DNA of 64,000 nucleotides from Taenia hydatigena (lineage: Eukaryota; Platyhelminthes; Cestoda; Cyclophyllidea; Taeniidae), in NCBI GenBank assembly GCA_036345935.2, contig JADWOT020000010.1, positions 8,048,587 through 8,112,586 on the forward strand, written 5' to 3'. The translations under genes were made by a program, and so were the position numbers. Position 1 is the first letter of the stretch, and each line of letters begins with the position of its first letter. Of the stretch, positions 26,101 to 37,635 are shown one piece after another. The notes below the pieces were generated by a model. The model was not told the origin of the DNA. It did no database searches and worked only from the letters and a program-made list of their open reading frames with translations.

Positions 26101-27640
26101 AACATCCGTGTAAGCAAGCCAGTGGGCAGTAATTCAGCCGAGAACGGTTGATTACAATCGCTAAACAAACTGAAACGCTTTATGTTGCAGCACATCCCAC
26201 TGCAATACTTGTTTAAAGTCTAATTTGTGGGTGTCTAAACAAACTACAAGGGAGAATAATTTGTAGCTACCATTCTGATGGTGACGAGAAATGCAAAAAA
26301 AGAGTACAAGTTTAGAGCACTGGATGTGAGTGTTCATAGTAAATTAAAGTGGCATGGACCAAGCAACTCGGCGCCTTGTTGAATTAAAACCAAGCAGATC
26401 ATTTCTTCTTTGCATTTCGGGATAAATTTATGAGCACATTTTTTTAATAACATAGATATTGCTCAATATGCTTACAAACGAATGATACCAGACACGACTT
26501 CTTCCTGATGACAGGGACTACCCCAAAATGCACCACTCAATGTGCATTTGCCATTTCCACTCGCATGATATCCACTGCAGCCAGCAGCACAATTGCTGTG
26601 CAGGTAGACATTTTCATGTAATCACTGTCTATGCTTACCGGAAATACCTGTTCAAAATCAAACCACACACTTGGATGATCAATGTGTTCCTTTAAAATTG
26701 ATTCCTATAATTTGCATTTAGGAGCTGCACGAAGGTCCTCTCGCATCAGTCCAATTACTGATTGTAAACGACACCTGAAATGCATTATCCCTGCTGGAAG
26801 TGGCAGAGCATCAACATCCTTGGATGCCCACAACTTTGGGTCTTTTCCGTTTTTACTGGACTGTATGCATTCCTGCCTGCACAACCAAAAATAGGAGCAG
26901 TGAAAAGGAGAGCAAATAAGGACATGAAAGGATTGGAATATGCAAGTGTCGGAGGAAAGGGATGCCCATTTAACACGTGAGGCATTGCAGGGTAGCAAGT
27001 ATCCCCTACACGACCTATCTCTGTGCCTTGGCAGATGGCCATTACACACTAAAATTAGTCTCCATTGATTTATCAATTCTGATTGGATTGATGCTAGCTT
27101 CTTTCAATCGGAGGCCGTGTTTGCAATATTCAAGGCTGCAAACGGTGCACAGTCCCCGTCGCAATGCAAATGTGACTTAGTGCATCGCGTAGAAAGCTTC
27201 GAATATTACCCTGACAAAGACGAAAAGCGCGGCGAATCGGGTTGGCCTTTGAATAGGATGCTTTCTGATCAAGAGCTGTTCTGTGAATGTCAGCAGTTAA
27301 TGCAATATTTGGCCAGTCGCTGCGCAATCTTGCTTCCAATGTTTACATTTTGCACAGTTTGGGCATTGATCTCGAGAAATTTTACTAATTAAGGTAAATA
27401 CCTCACCTTAAATCATAGTGCAAATCGGAGTGCGGTGATTATTTTATGCGAGGCATTCAATTAGGAGTCAAATTGGCTCCTTCGAAATGATAATGTCCAC
27501 GCTCACGAGACTTCACCCGGATCGGTCAATGCAGCTACTCCTTCAATCGAAACCATTACAGCCCTTTTCGCCACAACATTTTAATGTTTTCGGGAATGGC
27601 AACTATGAGAATTTTTGAAGAAACAACTAAATATCAAGCC
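25670..27640 (-). repeat. Inverted repeat arm with gene D2 (partner 12.96-14.95 kb)
   Basis: This arm contains D2 on the minus strand. The outer end near 27640 coincides with AGTAAGCAG-rich sequence, beyond which DNA is single-copy. Confidence 0.8.
26639..27078 (-). CDS. Unidentified gene D2: three phase-consistent exons
   Basis: Read on the minus strand, the exons are 27015-27078 (64 bases), 26759-26876 (118 bases, acceptor TTTTTGGTTGTGCAG) and 26639-26704 (66 bases, acceptor AAATTATAG, donor CCG|GTAAGC). They join in phases 2 and 0 into one open frame that includes NQWRLILVCNGHLP, SSKNGKDPKLWASKDVDALP, LPAGIMHFRCR and ESILKEHIDHPSVWFDFEQV. The second intron is 54 bases, a small size common in tapeworm genes. 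The inverted copy D1 has 118- and 66-base exons and a 54-base intron of the same lengths, with mostly conservative changes (F/Y, V/L). I do not recognise the protein. The upstream frame has a stop, and the donor of the 118-base exon is GTAATT rather than GTAAGT. It may be a live gene fragment or a young pseudogene. Confidence 0.4.
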
Positions 27641-30600
27641 ACGAAGCTCACTTCTGCTTACTAGGTGTAGGCGAGAGATAAATGAATACACTATAAAGCT
27701 TCTGCGGTAAATAAGGTCGCCAGCGCAATTTGCAATGGTGCGTGGTCCTTCACAAAAGCCGCGACGCTCAGCTATTTTGCAATTTAAAACAAAAAGCGTG
27801 ACAATGTAGGATCCAGTTGCAGTATGTCTTGCATCACCTTGCATCAAAGCATTGGACGAAATTGTAGTCTGTGTCTTCGCCTGTGTTCAATCTGTTCCAG
27901 TAAAGTTGGAAACTACACCTCCGTACGCCAACCAATCCACTTCGTCAGAGGGCCGCTTAAAAGCACTCAGACACAGTGAGGTCGTGAATTCATGTACCTT
28001 GGAAGTGCGAGAAATGACAAAAGCTCAGTAGCTTAAGCAAACCCAAGCCATGATTCCAATGCTATAGATCCTAAAATCACCGTTTTCATCGTCCCACCTG
28101 CGCCTGATGATTGGTTGGGGTTCTGAATAATTTCGAGGGAATGAGACTTATCTATCTTTGGCTGCTAGGCGACTTTGACTGGTTGTAGGTAAGCCGCATG
28201 GGAAGCCCACAATGTGAGCCATTCCTACAGCCAGCTAATCAAAATGACATTAAGCCATTCAGCGTGGCGTAGTACATCTGCTACTGATTTCATGGTAGCA
28301 GCAGACATTGCAAACAGGCATCAGTGCATCCAAGGCATGAGTCCAGCAAAGTTATCTTCTGCTAAATCCTGAATATTATTACTGAGTTATTGGATGTGGA
28401 TTCATTCTAACTTTAATAGCCCTGTGTCTGCGTAAATCCTCAGTCTTACCAGCAAAGTGGGTAGGTGTGATGAAGAAGAACGGATGTTAGGCTGGGAGGA
28501 AAGTGGAAGATTAAGGAAAGGGGAAAGAAAGAGTTATGATTGGCCCAGAAATCACGGAGTTGGTGCATGGCGTGTGAGCTAATTCTGGCCCAATCGGAAA
28601 CGCCGCACTGCTTTCTCGTTTCCTTTATTTCCAACCATTCAGCAGTCGCCAATTTATTCGCTTGCTTGCGTGCCTCGCGAATGTACCTGCTGTGTGGTTG
28701 AAGTTATGGGTTCGGCAGAAAGCATAAAGACGGGAATGAACGTGAGTACGGCGAACTTGGCATAGGCACACAATTCTTTCATGCTATCTCCTATCAAAAT
28801 GCTGCCATTTGGTGCAATATTTGATTTGACGCTTCTAAATGGAAAAGAAATGAAGGAAAGTTAATGCAAAAGATATTGGGAAGTACAAAAAGGAAGAAAA
28901 GTGATCTGAAAACCATGGAAATTAGGGCACGGATAGCTTGCAATAGTGGTGTTTAACATTTCCTAAGGAACGAGATTTCGTGTTTGAGCCTCTTTGCCAC
29001 TTTGTCCTCACTTCGGTGCTACACAGCCATATCCATTTGGGTATGTGCTATTTGAGATGCACAGCAATCCGGGTCTTTCCTGAAACCGTAAGGGTGTGCG
29101 CCATCAGAACTGAAGAAACTGCTTTAGAATTTTTGTGCAATCACAGTTCCATGCATAAAGAGATTCGAGCGTTTAAATCGTTCCATCCCATTTCGACATT
29201 AACGCTTGCATAACAAATTTCATCACACGGAACGAGGTGATATTTGCCATTGCGTACCACACTAAATGGATCTAGTAAAAGAAGACGATTCCCTGTAAAT
29301 GTTGTTATTTATTGGACTTCGAGCTAAGCCGAACGTCGTTCGGACCCAAATTAGTCTCAAATATGCTGCCAAAGCTGGTGGTGAGAGATGTAATTGATGC
29401 GTCAGCGTTCCTTTGTCGCACAAACCTTATTTTATTTGACCTATTGCCATTGATTTGCTTAAACCACTACCAGTTTAGTGTTCGACCTTCCGGGAATCCA
29501 CTTGTCACATAAATGTGGGCAGAGTGAATACCTATTACCTCACCTAGGCACCCCATCACACTTCGTGACACCGAAGCTCAATTAATAATGGCCAACAGCA
29601 TCTGCAATGTCTGGAGAAATGCATGTTAAGAAGTTGGTGCCTTTGGTCTCCACGTCTGAAGTGGTGGTGTTCGGCCGCAGAGTAGATAATCCATTCGCCT
29701 CTATCTAAGAGTTTGAATTGTGGGTTTCTGTCACCCTGTAATCCTTCGCAGTCACAACATTCGCATTCATTCTTGGGCTGGAAGGCGAACTTGTTACTCC
29801 ACAAAAGTTGTGGTAGATCTGGATAGCATTGTGACGAAGCGTTTTGTGAGAATCGCACCGACGAGTCTAAACTATGCTACACGATTTACGATTTCATCTG
29901 TTGATGCGAACTCGCTTAATTTTAATAAAATCAAGGTTCTCGAAAAGTGCACCATGGCTCGTCGATGAGCAACACTTGAGTATTACTGTGGTTTCCATGG
30001 AAGGATTATTTTCTACTGTAGTTTACGTACACTGGTTGTGCAAACTGTGTATAATTTGAAAACATTGCATTACAACGGTGACACCGAGTCCCTATACATG
30101 TAGACTGTGCTGAGGGGAAATGATGTAGGGCCGGTACGGCTGTCACTGGATTCGCCATGGCGCTTTCGGCGACACTTGATGAGTGGCGGCTCAGTTCACC
30201 TTTTGGCAAAATAGTCGATCATCCGTGGAACACGCAATCGTCTCATCTGCTCCGTAAAGCCTTAACTACATTGAGGGGAAATTCCATGGATCACACACAT
30301 TTCACCCATATATGCTGTGCCTCTCTTAGACTAATGCTGAATTGGGAGGACAGTCAGAAGAAAGTAAAATCAAACGCCAATTTTAATTTCAGTGCTGTAC
30401 GTCCGTCCAAAATCACCATCCCTACTTCTCAAGCGTTAATCTAACCAACCCAACCGGAGTGACTCGAGGCTGTCTGCATTGCGAGTCAACTTTGTTTAAT
30501 ACTAGAGCCACAGTGGCTTCAACTTGAAGCTCTCACACGCAAGCTTCGATAGTGGTGCGATCGCACCGAATCTAGATGCAAAGCTTAACTCTTGATTGGG

Positions 30601-30750
30601 TATACCAGTTTCTTTCAGCCACAAGATGCTAGTGGTTTCAATCAAATGTATTATTCGAATGCCGAATTGGGCGTCTTTTATCTACCTCAGTCCTCCTCAT
30701 CATGACCCCATAGCACGTGCGCCATTGTTATTTTGCGACTGAATTGGGTC
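27640..30750. other. Single-copy interval, no gene assigned
   Basis: Short frames exist on both strands (for example 29556-29858 minus, Cys-rich, and 30157-30444 plus), but none has a domain, signal peptide or convincing splice context that I recognise. Confidence 0.4.
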
Positions 30751-30753
30751 AAT

Positions 30754-30785
30754 TCATAGGCTAGCCTACATTGAGCGTATATAAG
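30754..30785 (+). promoter_or_regulatory. TCATAGGCT plus TATA box, third copy of the promoter layout
   Basis: TCATAGGCT (30754-30762) is followed after 15 bases by TATATAAG (30778-30785). The spacing resembles the two FnIII-antigen promoters at 32.35 and 48.85 kb (17 and 22 bases from the core to TATA). The next useful ATG is at 30856. Confidence 0.5.
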
Positions 30786-30855
30786 CGGTAAATGTAAGAT
30801 TGCAGTAGCTGAACGTGGTGAACTACTGACCGCCTCACAACGTCGGCCATTTAGA

Positions 30856-31020
30856 ATGATACAACTTCTGCGAGAATTTAGAGATTATGTACAACATTTC
30901 CTCCTCCTTCTCCTCCTTTACCTCCTCATTCTCGCGACAAACGGTGGTTCTCTGTCAAAGGAATCGGTTGTACTGAGAATCTTGAGCAGGCAACTTAGCA
31001 ATAACTTACATTTATTTTGA
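30856..31020 (+). CDS. Small leucine-rich ORF with TATA promoter, 54 residues
   Basis: An ATG opens 54 codons. An amphipathic start (MIQLLREFRDYVQHF) leads into a run of about eleven Leu/Tyr/Ile residues and then a polar tail ending at TGA. It resembles a signal peptide or signal anchor. An alternative reading is a first exon of 29 codons ending in phase 1 at a weak donor (AACG|GTGGTT), which would match the exon-1 layout of the FnIII antigens. TATATAAG at 30778-30785 and the core TCATAGGCT at 30754-30762 lie upstream with promoter-like spacing. Two homologous but start-less copies exist at 6.2 kb (minus) and 58.4 kb (plus). Function is unknown. The CTC/CTT run could also be a simple repeat that happens to encode leucine. 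Confidence 0.45.
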   Translation: MIQLLREFRDYVQHFLLLLLLYLLILATNGGSLSKESVVLRILSRQLSNNLHLF

Positions 31021-32332
31021 AGTGAACTCTCACAACCGGTGTGCCCAAAACCAAGTACCACCAGAATTGATGCCAATGGTGTGCAAAAATTTATGTGGCA
31101 TTAAAACGTGCAGCCATCAATTCTACCTCGCGGTAATCAAATATGAGATTTGAACCCTTACAATCCCAACAATTAACTCAATTCTTAATAGAGAGCATGT
31201 AATTTAAAGGCAGACAGGGCACAACAAAAGCAATGTAAATGTAAAGATCAACTGGTGAACATGTCCAGAAGCCAACATGATTGATCATAGCATCCGTGTA
31301 CTCAAACGTATTCTGGGCATACCTGACTGCCCAAAGAACACTTTCTTGAGGAAGCCAGCAACTCCAGATAATGTTTCTGCTTCCGTCATTCGCAAGCATC
31401 TATCGTCGAGGGATATTTTTGTACAGCATATGTAGTCGCAGCTTGGTTTAGTCTCTTTAAGGTGCATGGGAGCCTCGTTGTGCCACCTCCTGCACTGGTA
31501 ACCTGCCAGCCTGGCATCATCTGTGCATTTTGTGTTTGTCCTCTTACTCCCACCAGCATAGACACAGCACACAAAAATGACTGGTGAAGTCTCTGTCTAG
31601 TCATTAATTTCTCGACTACGGAATGTCACTAATGAGTACGTGTACCTAGAACGACCAAGGAATCACATCTGCATCACTAAGTCCACATAGGTACGACTTG
31701 AAGAGAGTTAACAAGGTGAAAAGTAAAATAATAAAATTGCGAAACTCTTAAAATTAATTAAGTTTGTTTTCCACTTACTAAAAGCAGTTAAGCGCTGTGC
31801 TACAAGGTAGTTTATTGTGTGCGTCAATGGCCTGGGTCCCATGGGCATTCCAACTAAATATTTAGAGTCCAAATATTTCTCGGAGAATGGGCTTGTGGAA
31901 CAATGTGCATTCGTTAACAAACAAATATTAGTTTGTGCGTACGTCTGCTACTAGCTTAATGAATAGAAGATACTGACGAGCGGATGATGGAGACGCTCTC
32001 ATCGTGCTTTCGAATCTTACTCTAATTTAATCCTCAACACATTTAATCGTGTCGGCTACCGATAATTTGACTGTGACACTGATCTAGACCTGAGATCGAC
32101 TACTAAACTATTTTCTCGAAAGCCAACGCAGTCGTCGGCCACCATCGAGATCCGTGATACATCATGGATGCCACAATGAAAATTGAAAGCCCCATTCTTC
32201 TGCGAAAGAAAGCTTTCGCACGACTGCAGGCATCTTCACCATCGTCCTCAGTACAACTAGTCGCACAACCCATTCAAATGCAAAAATACAGTGCGTAAAA
32301 TAAACGGTTCATTTTGTGGGACAAGACTAGGC
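31021..32332. other. Single-copy interval between two promoter modules
   Basis: I see no recognisable coding exon. Overlapping minus-strand frames at 31178-31604 are probably chance. Confidence 0.4.
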
Positions 32333-32368
32333 TGTCTCATAGGCTGATGCGGTTTTTTATCTTATAAG
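32333..32368 (+). promoter_or_regulatory. Promoter module shared with the 48.8 kb gene
   Basis: The 17-mer TGTCTCATAGGCTGATG (32333-32349) is identical to the one in front of the intact FnIII gene. It is followed after 13 bases by TATAAG (32363-32368), and the ATG of the signal exon is 44 bases further on. The DNA around the motif is otherwise dissimilar between the two loci, which favours functional retention. Confidence 0.6.
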
Positions 32369-32412
32369 TTCACCATGGATAAGAGGTGAATGCGACTTTT
32401 TTTGTGTTAGAG

Positions 32413-32482
32413 ATGTTGCACCATTTATGCCTCATTTTGCTGGCAACCATCACCTTCGATGATGAATCCACACCGGCAACCG
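32413..32482 (+). CDS. Orphan signal-peptide exon of an FnIII-antigen gene (exon 1)
   Basis: An ATG opens 23 codons beginning MLHHLCLILLATITF, a basic/polar start followed by a hydrophobic core. The exon ends in phase 1 at ACCG|GTAAGATC. Length (70 bases), intron phase and donor match exon 1 of the intact gene at 48.7 kb and the signal exons at 11.0 and 35.5 kb. A conserved 17-base motif and a TATA box stand 50-80 bases upstream, so this first exon could be transcribed. I could not find a matching FnIII exon on the plus strand before 33.66 kb, where duplicated DNA resumes. An acceptor-like site near 32727 leads directly into a stop in phase 1. It is therefore either an orphan exon left by rearrangement or the start of a gene whose second exon has diverged. 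An upstream ATG at 32375 opens only four codons and lies before the expected transcription start. Confidence 0.6.
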
Positions 32483-33659
32483 GTAAGATCTTCACATTCT
32501 ACTGCTCTGCTCTGATCTGTGTACGTGGAATAGCACTTGGCAAGCGGTGGCATTTGTTTATTGGCTAATTGGTGGTACTGACTTAACTATTTTCTATTAA
32601 TTTGTTGTCACATCATATCATGGTAAAACCACATTGACATGGCTAGACTCACCCATTTTTGCTTCCATATCTCAACCTTCCTGTTGACATTAAAGTGTCT
32701 GTCTAAATCTTGATCAATTGCAGTTTAAGTGTGGTGATAATCACCCTAAGGCCAGTGTCAATCGGGCCCTGTCTGATGTGCCTGATTGAAACGACCCGAC
32801 GTTGACTCAGGTCCAGAATTCATTCGTCTTGCACTCACATTTGCGGCGTGTCCGTGTGTTGACCTGCCTACATTGACCAATGCGTTCCTATACCCTAGTT
32901 CTCGAGTCTGCCTAGTGTTTATTTGGTTGGCTCAGCGATGTAACCCAGACAACTCTTCCACTCTTTCTACTTTGTTCGGATGATGACCGAATGCAACTTT
33001 CCCTCTTTCTTTGGAAAACCAAGACTACACTGCTTGTTAATCAAACTTGATAAAGCATTCCGTTAGCAAAATATGTTTATTCTGCCGGTTAAGCTCACCT
33101 AAATGTGAGGCATTTGAAGCACCGGTTGAGGAGTGAGGTCATCAGGTGAACACGCGACAATGGCACGATAAGCTCTCGTCACAATGTCAGGCGAACTATA
33201 GCAAGTGTTTAGACAGTAGAGCAGTGTGCACAACATGGTTAATGCAGCTTCTACGTGTGCTTGACATTTCAAATAACAGCTCTGTGATATCTGCAAACCC
33301 CGAGGTATGTTTCCGATTCCACTTTTTAGGCATACCGATCATTTTTGTGAGTCATTCAACCTTTTAAATGTTGCACCCCTTCTCATTCCCTTCCAAAAAT
33401 GCTGAAGGCATCCTTTGTCTCCTTCGCTGTTACCCTCAAGCTCTCCCCTCATTATACGTGCAAACGCCGCATTCCATGCCTTCACCCACAAGTCTGTACC
33501 CACTCACACTCACAGGGTACACACTGATGCATGCGACGAAATCTTTATCCCTTGGTTAATCATTGTTCACTCTACTTGATTTGTCAATACTGTGACTGGG
33601 TTATTTTGAAGAAGCTGCAGGTAACTTTTGTTTGTTTTTTCTGCCTGCCAAGTGAAGTG
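32483..33659. other. Interval downstream of the orphan signal exon
   Basis: Searched for the missing FnIII exon. Acceptor-like sites at about 32727 and 33518 lead into frames without FnIII features. A 63-codon Ser/Pro-rich frame at 33368-33559 is unassigned. Confidence 0.4.
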
Positions 33660-35486
33660 GTTGCGGTCGTTACAAAATCTCCCTACCTCAAATTGTCTCC
33701 ATAATCATCTTTTCCTCTCGTCTCTCATTTGATGCGATATTCTCCCAGTTGTCAAATGGCTTTGATCAAACCCATGTTGTCTGATTTTGTTCGTGAGCAC
33801 ATTGATCGGACCGTCACCGTCTTAACACTGCAGCTGCTACTTCTAATCACAACTATTCCACTAAGACGTTAGTTGCGTCATTTTATAGCAATATTTTTAC
33901 TCCTCTCGCCCTTTATTTAGTGCCAGTGTTCACAACAAACTCTGTTGCTTCATTTCGCCCTTGAATTCGAGTTAAACTCTTTTATGCGTGCTGAGCAATA
34001 CGGAGAATTTGAAAACTATATTAATAAAAGGATATACTGTACGCTTTTGCGGGTTCACATACAGTGCTTATGTTGCTAGTCAATGGGTCATTTGGGAACA
34101 CGATGCAAAACTTGTCTCTAGATGATGCCTTTGTACTACGACAAAAACAACGGCATGTAAGAAAGGCAAACGTTGTGGATTCGGAGACCTGTCATTCGAT
34201 AGTAAGAGCTGATTTTGCAATAGTTGTTTCTTCTATTCGAGTTGCGATAAATAGGTGTGGAACAACGCATATTCCTTTTCCTGAATTACAATAATTGAGT
34301 TGTTCACTTATTGCATAAAGCGCACACAAAATTCGTGCCGCAATGTGCATAATAAGCTAATAAAGGTTTGCTTGCAAAAGAAAGGAGGTCAGAAATGTCA
34401 GCTATTTTATTTGATAGTTATGGAGTTCAGTGGTGTAGTTTACTGTCATGCCGTAGAAGTGGAAGACTCTTACCGAAAGCAAAATTGTTCGACACGCTTA
34501 AAATGTGGACACTTGAAACAGCACATCTAATGCGTGCATGTACAATATCTATGTACAGGCATGCACTTACAGTACGGGGCCTTCAAGTCTCTAGAGTCTT
34601 CCAGTTTCGTGGAAGCTGAGTTATTGTACACCCATTATTCCCTCATCAGGTGCAATCACGTTAGGTGCGGTAATGGTACGCAAATGCTCATTCCAAGCCG
34701 AGGTTAAAGTCAAGACTAAACCAACCGAGTAAAGACCTGGCAGAGATCAAGCCCAGAGTCTCGATCGGACGTATGCTGAGGCAGCCAATAATATTCAACA
34801 CGTTCGACATGCTTATTGACTGGTGCAAAATGATCCAGAGGGCTATTTGCTCAATTGTAGGGAACACCTTACCGAAATTAGTCCACATTAACTCTAAGGT
34901 TTAAATATCTGCAAGGGTTCATTTTGATTAATGAATCATAAATCGTGTAGTTCGTGGGTGAAATAATTTGTGCCAATCACCGCCAAGTATCAAAAGTGTG
35001 GGCAGCGCTCACCATCCTACTGCCCGCCTGACCAGGTAGCCAATAGACAGTCGTGCATCAATCATCACGCGAAATCACCGTGTGTGTAAGCGTATACGCT
35101 AGCATGGGAATAATGGGTAGAAGAAACTTTCTCAGAATTCGTCCGGGTCAGATTTGAGTCACCTCAGCAACGCACTTAAGCCTATCGGCTGCAGATTGTT
35201 TGAGCTGGACACCAGCTTATCTCCTTGAACCAGTATTAGTCGACTTCAAACGAATTTCACGCCAGCAACCGCCATTCAGATGGCACGGATTAATCGTGCA
35301 AATCACCACAAAAATGGGGATTTCCATGGCTGCGCAAAATAAGTCTTCTGTGACTACACTTGACACCACCAAAACCCAGCACAATCGGTCATACCAACCA
35401 ATAGTATGTGAAGTCGCGGTATGCATAAATGCACAACAACAAATTAAATTCTAGGCTCACATAAGTACAGACTAAGGGAGATGTAA

Positions 35487-36460
35487 ATGGAACGCAGTTC
35501 TGGACTGGAGGTGTCGTTTCAACTCTGCTTCACTTGTATGGCAACTTCAATCTTGCATAGTGATTCCGCGTTGGCGATCGGTAAGATCATCACCTTTCGT
35601 TGCTCTGTTCTGAACAGCATATGCGTAGAATTATTAATCCAATTGCAATTTTTCTTCGGATTGATGATCCGAAATGGGTGGCTAATGGTTCCCAAAATCA
35701 AAACAGCTAAAAGCTGTAAGTAATGGCTTCATTACTTCTCGTTTCGCTATACGCCACTTCCCACCTCATCATAGCTAAATCAGTGCGACACTACTGAGGG
35801 AACGCATTTTTATCGCCCAGGTTGTTCATCTGACCTTCTCTTCCATGGCAATTTTGTAAATAGTTTTACATCGCATTAAGCAAGACTTTGTTTTACTGCT
35901 TTTGTTATTAATGTCTCCTAGTGGGTGACGTGCCTTTCAGGAGGAGAGAAAATTAACAAGACAACTCTCTCCTCAAAATAAAACGGAATGCCGGGCGAGG
36001 TGTAGGTAGATGATGTATCCTAGAATGCCTTACTTATGACTTTCCCACCTTTTTTGTAGTTGTGCACACATATCTGATGTAGTCTTCATTACCTGCCTAC
36101 CGTCACCCTTGGTTACCATTAGATGGCACCGCACACTCCCACCTCACTTACAATCCAACTCCTCTCTCACTCAGTCAAATCTGTTGCTCCTTATTTCTTT
36201 TGCTTATTTTATTGCAGAGACAAGAAGGGATGCTACACCAATCCCTAGCTGCATGCATTTAATTCGTCAATTCACTTAAACTGTTCAAAACTGGTGAAAC
36301 TTCATGTGAACAAAGTGAAAATGTGAACTAAGATCTTTCTTCGTAGAAGTGACTACTGACGAAATCGATGCCTACACACTGCACAAAATGGCTGTGGAAG
36401 CGACTGTAGACGATGTCCTTTTCATATATCCCATGAAACCCAGTCAAATATGGCCTACTG
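35487..36460 (+). pseudogene. Decayed FnIII-antigen gene A2, inverted copy of A1
   Basis: Exon 1 (35487-35580, 94 bases, phase 1, donor GTAAGATC) encodes the same signal peptide as A1, but the inner start Met has become Leu. Exon 2 (36218-36460) begins after TTTTATTGCAG and ends ACTG|GTAAGC, exactly as in A1. It reads DAYTLHKMAVEAT near its end. Stops occur in the first half, including a TGA in the same codon context as A1, and about nine codons present in A1 are missing before DAYTL. A1 and A2 therefore share at least one lesion and differ in others. The gene lies head-on against B2, as A1 does against B1. Confidence 0.68.
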
Positions 36461-36593
36461 GTAAGCTAAAACTAAATCATTCCTATTACACAAAATAATA
36501 ATTTCTTCATTTATAACTGGTAGAATTTGTCGCAACACTCTCTGTCTGCAAAACCCACAGTTGGACAACTTACAGCGAAGCTATGGAGACATA

Positions 36594-37422
36594 GGACTTA
36601 CTGATGCACGGTTCTGTGAACGTCAATGGAGATTTTGGTGGCTTCGAGGCTTTGAGAAACATTGGCTCTCTCGACTCACAAAGTTCGTGGTAATCTGTGG
36701 CCATCGGCAGTGCTAAGAGGCGGGAATATGGAAGAGGGGAGCAAAACCATGAACAAAATATGAAGTCAGTGCGAGGATGCGTGATGCTTGGTAGTTTCAG
36801 CGCGTCAGATGGCACTTGGGTATTTAAGGCGATACAGGCAAGTCTGTTTGCCTTTTAACTATTCCCGGTCTACTTGTGTGCAGCCAGTAGTTGTTTCTCT
36901 TTCATTCACACTCGTGCTGTACTTTTCCAAACACAACAACATTCTGAGGGACGTACATACTTGAGAAACTCGCCTTCAAGTATGATAACATGGCGATCAA
37001 CTGGCTTCTAAACATTCCAAACCACTTTACTCATTCCGTATTGTTGCGACTTCTTACTCGTCAATGTGTGAACATTGTAGCAATCTACCTCTGCACGGTA
37101 CACATTATATCGCAACCGCTACACAAACCCAACGGCTTCATTAATGGCTACACCATCCAATCGTAGTGCCTTTGAAAAGGTGGAGCCGAAACAGATCATT
37201 TCCGCTGCAATCGGTGTGCAGCTGGCGGAGGTCGACGGTAAAATACTAACAACGTTCTCGTTCATTTTGTTGGATATATTGCCCTATGTGAACCCTTCTA
37301 AGTACGCTAACACACCGTCTAAGGGTCAATCATGCCTATACGACCGACCAGTTACCGGATTAACATTCGGTCAGCTGCATTTTGCGTGGGCTGTTGGCCA
37401 TTTTAATCCCAAGTCCTGTTAG
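36594..37422 (+). pseudogene. 3' fragment downstream of A2, inverted copy of the 9.1-9.9 kb fragment
   Basis: The plus strand reads GDFGGFEALRNIGSLDSQSS and then a TGG-TAA stop near 36653. It continues to a 92-codon open frame at 37144-37422 containing EPKQIISAAIGVQLAEVDG and ending FNPKSC. The same elements occur in the same order at 9.9-9.1 kb and, more degraded, at 43.7-42.9 kb. Several residues match gene B2 better (GVQLAE beside GVQIQLE) than its partner fragment does. Confidence 0.45.
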
Positions 37423-37635
37423 TCGTGAGTACAGTTGACCCTATCATCTGTCTATCTGATTGAGAAGCAAGTGGATTCGTCTGGATCACTTACTTAGGTG
37501 CCATATGCTGTGGTAATTAGCAACTTAAGTTATTGTATGTGGAAAAGGGATAAATCAGTTACTTGTAAGGTTGGAAGTGATAAACCGTTTTCGATTCAGA
37601 CCAACACTGACCGCAACTAGTTATAGGGCAAATTT

